Of a stretch of DNA of 37,336 nt, positions 33,465 to 37,336 are shown piece after piece. The position numbers were made by a program, and so were the translations under genes. The notes below the pieces were generated by a model. It was not told the DNA's origin. It did no database searches and saw only the letters and a list, made by a program, of their open reading frames with translations. Each line of letters starts with the position of its first letter. Positions within the stretch are counted from its first letter, which is position 1. The stretch is taken from contig NZ_RJUA01000025.1 in NCBI RefSeq assembly GCF_024343575.1, positions 1-37,336 of the forward strand, in the 5' to 3' direction. Source of the DNA: Lacihabitans sp. LS3-19 (GTDB lineage: Bacteria > Bacteroidota > Bacteroidia > Cytophagales > Spirosomataceae).

Positions 33465-34062
33465 TTTTATTTTGTATTGATAATCAAGTGCTTGTAATGT
33501 TCAGTTCGGCATTAGTCAGTCCAAATTTATCTTCCGACAAATATCGGGATGTTTTGAATTCTTTTGACCAAACCTAGTATTCTTTTTTGATCTAAAAACA
33601 AATAGCCTTCGAGGTTTATGTATTTGGTATCATTTATTGCCATTTTTGTTACAAGAATTGCCATTTTTTGTGTTCAGAGTACTAATACTTCCTTTTTTTT
33701 AATAAATTTTCAACCAATTTCTTAAATTCAAACAATGAACTTTGGAAAGCTATGACAAAAGCGGGCTACAAGTGTGTTGTACAATGGACAGTGTGTAAAG
33801 TTAAACCACCTGGTTCAGGAGTCAAAATGGGTTTGGGAAAATATCCCCAAAATTTATAGAATCAGACTAGAAATGGGATAAAAAAATCAAATCCAAACAA
33901 AACTTTATATCAGAGTGTCAGACCAAGCTCAAAAAGCAAGGTTAAACATCACGAAAACCCCATAGGTGCGGAAAATCAGGTGTTTATAAGGAAAAAACTA
34001 CCGAAGATTAAGTTCAACATTGGCTTCATTCTAGGCACGTTGTGCCGAACGAAGCCTTAGTT
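33465..34062 (-). mobile_element. IS110-family relic (copy 4), internally deleted
   Basis: Architecture as in copy 3: end motif CACTTGATTATCAATACAAA, transposase C-terminus remnant (about 33480-33710) and non-coding left end finishing in TTGTGCCGAACGAAGCC (about 34039-34055). Dyad CCGACAAATATCGG lies at 33534-33547. The flanking half-sites are GCAGCTA (33454-33460) on one side and GTTAGTGGC (34063-34071) on the other. These belong to two different genes' units. Confidence 0.75.
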
Positions 34063-34075
34063 GTTAGTGGCTGCC

Positions 34076-34432
34076 TTATTTCATCTCCCAATAAGCTATA
34101 AAAATACAGATTATAAATATTATGATATTTGGAACGATGGAAAGTTTAAGTTTCAAATTTATTAACCCTGCAACCACCATTGTCAAGCCCAAACATAATG
34201 CAGAAAGAGCAGAAAGAATGGGATAGTAATTAAATGCGGAAGGTAGAATTAAACCTATCGCTCCTAATAGTTCTAATCCTCCTGCAACTTTGATTTGTTT
34301 TTCATTAAGTTCAATAAGTCCTTTCATTCCTTTTTCAAGGAGTTTTGACTTTGAAAGAAACATTTTGTTGCTCCCTACAAAAGCAAACAGTATTCCAATA
34401 AGTCCTTTTAAAATCCAAATTGTTGTCGTCAT
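34076..34432 (-). CDS. Small DoxX-family membrane protein
   Basis: 118 residues, four helices: WILKGLIGILFAFVGSNKMF, IKVAGGLELLGAIGLILPSAF, ILSALSALCLGLTMVVAGLI and VPNIIIFIICIFIAYW. This is the compact DoxX-like layout (DoxX_2). It starts 4 bp after the terpene-cyclase-like gene, so both are one operon. The half-site GTTAGTGGCTGCC lies directly downstream. Confidence 0.85.
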   Translation of the reverse strand: MTTTIWILKGLIGILFAFVGSNKMFLSKSKLLEKGMKGLIELNEKQIKVAGGLELLGAIGLILPSAFNYYPILSALSALCLGLTMVVAGLINLKLKLSIVPNIIIFIICIFIAYWEMK

Positions 34433-34436
34433 ATGT

Positions 34437-35129
34437 TTATAGTCTTGTCCAAGGATTAATTCCTTCTTTTTTGAGTTGGGTATAAATCAAACGCATATAG
34501 TATGTATCAAAAATGAATGTTGCCAAAATGATTACGAACATCAAAGTTGCATCTTCGCCTTTATGGTCTGCTAAAAGATAAGAAAGTCCGACTGTAATTG
34601 AAGTTCCTATCCATTTCGACCAAGCAATGGTAAAGGATTGTCCTTCTGAACTTTGTCGTTGCCAATACATCAGCACAAAACAAACCGAGATAATAAGATT
34701 TTGAATAAATGCGATAAACTTTGCCCCTTCAAAAATCTCTTTATGAAAATAGGGTTCAAACTGTCCGAAGAATGGACCGCCCGCAATCATAATTCCGAAA
34801 GATGCAGTAAACGAAACAACTGCCAACATTATCCACTCTGATTTTGAAATCTTATAACTGCTTTGAAAATATTTGTAGCCATACAAAAAGAAAGTAATGA
34901 CTATACCCACATCGCAAATCATCCAAACCGTATTGATAACAGTCGCTAAACCTCCTGATGCGTGAGGTGGATAAATCAATGAAAAAGTGACTTCCCAAGC
35001 AATGTTTAATGCAAGCGGAACAAGTGGCATACCATACGACTTGTCTTTGATACCACGATACACCAATGCTACATATGTGATTGTCCAAGCAATCCCACTA
35101 AGCAATACGGTTAAATCTACCCAATTCAT
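34437..35129 (-). CDS. Transmembrane terpene-cyclase-like protein (Pyr4/PaxB-type)
   Basis: 230 residues with seven predicted membrane helices. The N-terminal half matches the family pattern: W-T-x-T-Y-V-x-x-x-x-R-G-x-x-D-K-S-Y-G-M-P, LNIAWE46 and VWMICDV. A late Asp (F-D208-T-Y-Y) is present. An early Glu and a late Asp are the residue pair reported as essential in Pyr4. Fungal and bacterial members cyclise terpenoid or epoxy-prenyl substrates, but many bacterial ones are uncharacterised and no other terpenoid gene is in this unit. TACCTTTG (35170-35163) is a possible -7 box. Confidence 0.6.
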   Translation of the reverse strand: MNWVDLTVLLSGIAWTITYVALVYRGIKDKSYGMPLVPLALNIAWEVTFSLIYPPHASGGLATVINTVWMICDVGIVITFFLYGYKYFQSSYKISKSEWIMLAVVSFTASFGIMIAGGPFFGQFEPYFHKEIFEGAKFIAFIQNLIISVCFVLMYWQRQSSEGQSFTIAWSKWIGTSITVGLSYLLADHKGEDATLMFVIILATFIFDTYYMRLIYTQLKKEGINPWTRL

Positions 35130-35210
35130 ATTTTTACAGTTTTATTTTGTGAAACAATACTGCAAAGGTAGATACTTGTTTCCTGCTACACCCTTAAAGA
35201 ACTTTAAGAC

Positions 35211-35780
35211 TTAAAGAGTCTTCTTTAAATTACTCAACCATTCGGGCGAAATTCCAATAAAATTGGCTATATGTCGGGACGAAATGTTTTGTATCACTTC
35301 TTGATAGTCAGAAATGAGCAATTCGTACATATTTTTAGGCGAGTATGATAGCAGTTTGGTTCTAAAATCAAGTTCACTGAGCAGTGCTGTAATAATTTGT
35401 GATTGATAGAAGTCTTTAATGGTAGGGCTAATTTCCAAGATTTGTAGTAACTCTTTCTTGGGAAGCACAATTACATCAGAGTTTCGAATAGATACCAACT
35501 TGCAGTTACTTGTAACGTCTCGAAAAAAACTTTGTGGAACTGTCATAAAAGGTTGAAAACCTTCTAAAAAGAAATTAATTGTTTTTTCACTACCATCATC
35601 TTTCAACAGTTGCATTACAAAACCGCCTTTTAATATAAAATAGATGTTTGTACAATTCTTTCCATAATCTACAATTATCTTATTGTTTTTAACATTTTGG
35701 ACACAAATGATTCCCTGTAAAAGTTCAATGTCTTTTTCCGTCAGTTTGCCTTGTTTTAATATGTCATAAAATTTATCCAT
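35211..35780 (-). CDS. Crp/Fnr-family regulator in the three-gene unit
   Basis: 189 residues from the ATG at 35780 (MDKFYDIL). A TTG at 35804 lies next to the attC-like half-site and is less likely. The cyclic-nucleotide-binding-like domain (NKIIVDYGKNCTNIYFILKGGF) and the short C-terminal helix-turn-helix (SSRHIANFIGISPEWLSNLKK) are clear. It is the first gene of a unit with the terpene-cyclase-like and DoxX genes, 81 bp upstream of the former, and probably regulates them. It is a distant paralogue of the regulator at 27781-28359. Confidence 0.85.
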   Translation of the reverse strand: MDKFYDILKQGKLTEKDIELLQGIICVQNVKNNKIIVDYGKNCTNIYFILKGGFVMQLLKDDGSEKTINFFLEGFQPFMTVPQSFFRDVTSNCKLVSIRNSDVIVLPKKELLQILEISPTIKDFYQSQIITALLSELDFRTKLLSYSPKNMYELLISDYQEVIQNISSRHIANFIGISPEWLSNLKKTL

Positions 35781-35805
35781 TTCGTTTTGATGCAGGTTTC
35801 GCAAA

Positions 35806-35950
35806 GGTTGCCACTAACGGTTTGCAGATTTGCGATGGGCGGGATTTTTACCACAAATGTTGATGCGGAGCACAAAACTTTCGGCTACCACTAAACTGTC
35901 TGCGGAGCACGAAACCCCGCCTATTGCAAATGTGCTGTTATATGCTGGTT
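35806..35950. repeat. attC-like palindrome upstream of the three-gene unit
   Basis: GCAGATTTGCGATGGGCGGG (about 35824-35843) pairs with CCCCGCCTATTGCAAATGTGC (about 35915-35935), most positions. Half-sites are GGTTGCCACTAAC (35806-35818) and GTTATATGCTGGTT (35937-35950). The latter overlaps the last codons of the upstream gene. The loop has ACTTTCGGCTACC and GACAGTTT-type sequence shared with other sites. Confidence 0.7.
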
Positions 35951-36588
35951 TTTTTATCTCTGTCAATTAGTCGTTGGTCTATTTTCTTTATTAGTTCAAA
36001 CACATAGTCGAAATAGTTCGCAGCATTTTCTTTGGCGAAATTCTCAATATGTATTGCCTGCATAAACGGAATTATCTTTTGGTTCACTGTCACAGGTTTA
36101 ATTTCTGTTGGGTTTGAAAAACTGCCTTGAAACATTGTCGTTTCGTCCGGTATCCCATTTAAAATTTTACTTGAGTCTGCGTGAGAGAAACCGTTTCTCA
36201 TTAATTCTCGAATTGTGTCGAAAAGAAATACTTTCTCACTTTCTGTTATTAAGTCAAGTTTCCTGCATTTCTCAATTGAGTTTCCTAATGGAATTGAACT
36301 GTATTTTTTATTCGGCTCCTCAAAAGTAGCTCCCCAGTCTTCAACAGGTTTTGGTCCAATTCCAGCTTCATCATAAATTAATGATAGTTTCAAAAGTCTC
36401 TCAAGTAAATTATTTGTCAAAGTTATTGAAGCTCTGTGAAATTCGAGAATTAGGCATTTGTTGATTTCAAATACAGTGCCTCCTAATTCACTGAATACAT
36501 AAAATTCAAATTCAAAATATTTAGAACGACTTTGAAAATTCTTATTCAAATTGACTATAAATGCTTTTTCAAAAAGTTCTTTTTCCAT
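35938..36588 (-). CDS. Unknown cytoplasmic protein (216 aa)
   Basis: No family is recognised. It has no signal or membrane helix and is predicted mostly helical (SIEKCRKLDLITESEKVFLFDTIRELMRNGFSHAD). The R-E-L-M-R-N-G-F-S-H-A motif resembles a segment seen in some helical proteins of phage- or defence-related neighbourhoods, but this is not enough for a call. The stop codon is two bases from the half-site GTTATATGC. The upstream half-site GTGACTAACG (36624-36633) does not match its downstream one, unlike in several other units. Confidence 0.65.
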   Translation of the reverse strand: MEKELFEKAFIVNLNKNFQSRSKYFEFEFYVFSELGGTVFEINKCLILEFHRASITLTNNLLERLLKLSLIYDEAGIGPKPVEDWGATFEEPNKKYSSIPLGNSIEKCRKLDLITESEKVFLFDTIRELMRNGFSHADSSKILNGIPDETTMFQGSFSNPTEIKPVTVNQKIIPFMQAIHIENFAKENAANYFDYVFELIKKIDQRLIDRDKKTSI

Positions 36589-36984
36589 ATTTCGATTTCT
36601 GTCTTCGTGTCGGTTTTAAACTTGTGACTAACGATTTTACGTCGAATTTAGCCAATATTTGGTTAATGAACAAAAAATCCCTTACCCAAATATATTGAGC
36701 TATTTTGTAAAACATAATTTAAAAAATAATCGAATCAGGAGCATGCTTTTGGAATTAATAAATATTGTGAACGGGGTAGCTTAAAGCTCCGCCAATTTTC
36801 TTTTGACAATGCTCCCATCTCCAGGATTCTGATCGGGCTAACATTTCTGCATGCACCAATTAGTAAATCGAGCTTTCATTCGATTAATATTTTTACGCTT
36901 TTGGTATTTCTACCGTTAGCAAGTTTTCTTTTTTTGACCCAAAAATGTCGGATTCTGACTAACGTTTTTGTTTTGTATTGATAA
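36589..36984. other. Gene-free region next to the IS110 element
   Basis: It contains three half-site-like motifs: GTGACTAACG (36624-36633), CGGGCTAACATTTCTGC (about 36834-36850) and GATTCTGACTAACG (36951-36964). The last directly follows the end of the IS110 sequence. No clear palindrome joins them and no gene is seen. Confidence 0.5.
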
Positions 36985-37336
36985 TCAAGTACTTGTAATG
37001 TTCAGTTCGGCATTAGTTAGTCCAAATTTATCAATTTGTTTTTGAATTCTTTTGACCAAACCTAGTTTTCTTTTTTGGTCTAAAAACAAATAGCCTTCGG
37101 GGTTTATGTATCTGGTGCCTTTTGTTACCATATTCCATACTATCACGGCCAATTTTCGTGCTGTTGCACTTATAGCTGACACCCTCCCTTTTTTAAAACT
37201 GATTCTTTGGAAAAAATCCCTTAATGGAGTGGAGTCTTTTAAATTCCCAATTGCATTCGCCGCATTTCTTAGGGCTATTTTTAGCCGGTTACTTCCTTTT
37301 GGGACTTTACTTGATATTATTTTGCCACCAGTTTTC
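36985..37336 (-). CDS. IS110-family transposase, C-terminal part (runs off the right edge)
   Basis: 117 codons to the window edge. The C-terminal transposase domain shows S-x-x-x-K-x-L-A-V-I-V-W-N-M-V-T-K, RYINPEGYLFLDQKRKLGLVKRIQ and NRLKIALRNAANAIGNL upstream, without stops or frameshifts. The stop TGA lies in CTTGATTATCAA. Unlike the four relics it lacks the CCGATA dyad insertion, so it is the most intact copy. IS110 elements use a DEDD/serine-type recombinase guided by a bridge RNA made from a non-coding end; the N-terminal RuvC-like half is outside the window. Confidence 0.9.
   Translation of the reverse strand, partial: KTGGKIISSKVPKGSNRLKIALRNAANAIGNLKDSTPLRDFFQRISFKKGRVSAISATARKLAVIVWNMVTKGTRYINPEGYLFLDQKRKLGLVKRIQKQIDKFGLTNAELNITST

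Noticed and set aside
36624..36964. An extra gene-less cassette between the 216-aa gene and the IS110 element
   Set aside because: Half-site-like motifs are present, but their ends do not match each other and no palindrome arms were found.
28425..37000. CRISPR array or tRNA-linked repeats as an explanation for the recurring sequences
   Set aside because: The repeats are few, long, unevenly spaced and carry transposase-derived coding sequence; there are no short regular spacers.

Overview
The window looks like a Bacteroidota (flavobacterial/cytophagal type) chromosome. It is AT-rich, has two-component regulator propeller sensors, LytTR and NarL-type regulators, and an ECF sigma/anti-sigma pair. 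It also has promoter-like TTG-(17-20)-TAnnTTTG boxes and many exported proteins and lipoproteins. All assignments come from reading the sequence; no database was searched.

Layout. (1) 1-6.2 kb: a head-repeat surface protein that runs off the left edge, preceded in its operon by a stand-alone LytTR regulator. Facing away from them are a NarL-type response regulator and a very large propeller histidine kinase that ends in a hairpin terminator. Two dyads sit between the divergent promoters. (2) 6.8-12.3 kb, minus strand: a 5'-truncated esterase, three VOC-fold proteins, an AraC regulator, a methyltransferase, a YdeI/OmdA-type protein and a propeller pseudogene. (3) 12.3-21.0 kb, minus strand: a run of single-gene units (GH43-like propeller protein, serine hydrolase, HELIH metallopeptidase, propeller lipoprotein, three unknowns, a TPR protein). 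They are separated by imperfect palindromes of about 80-145 bp that look like integron attC sites. (4) 21-28.4 kb: ordinary genes (msrA, a large serine hydrolase, sigma/anti-sigma/DUF6249-like trio, two paralogous barrel-like proteins, a Crp/Fnr regulator). (5) 28.4-37.3 kb: another cassette-like zone. Between genes lie either attC-like palindromes or roughly 600-bp relics of an IS110-family element, and the window ends inside an IS110 transposase gene.

The most interesting signal is the cassette architecture. In several units the short motif just before the gene (for example GTTAGCACC) is the reverse complement of the motif just after the same gene (GGTGCTAAC). An integron cassette linearised from a circle at its attC site should show exactly this. 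Genes start within a few bases of the 5' motif and stop at or inside the 3' motif, and most point the same way. Several longer palindromes share a loop motif (CCGAAAGTTT). No integrase gene is visible, so this would be an array far from its integrase, an orphan array, or a different cassette-moving system. In the right-hand zone the IS110 relics occupy the place of the palindrome between the same two half-sites. This recalls the known preference of IS1111-attC elements for attC sites.

The cargo is mostly exported or membrane proteins and small enzymes: two serine hydrolases if the 22.8-kb gene is counted, a metallopeptidase, VOC proteins, DinB, DoxX and a Pyr4/PaxB-like membrane protein. One three-gene unit carries a Crp/Fnr regulator, the membrane terpene-cyclase-like protein and a DoxX-like protein together.
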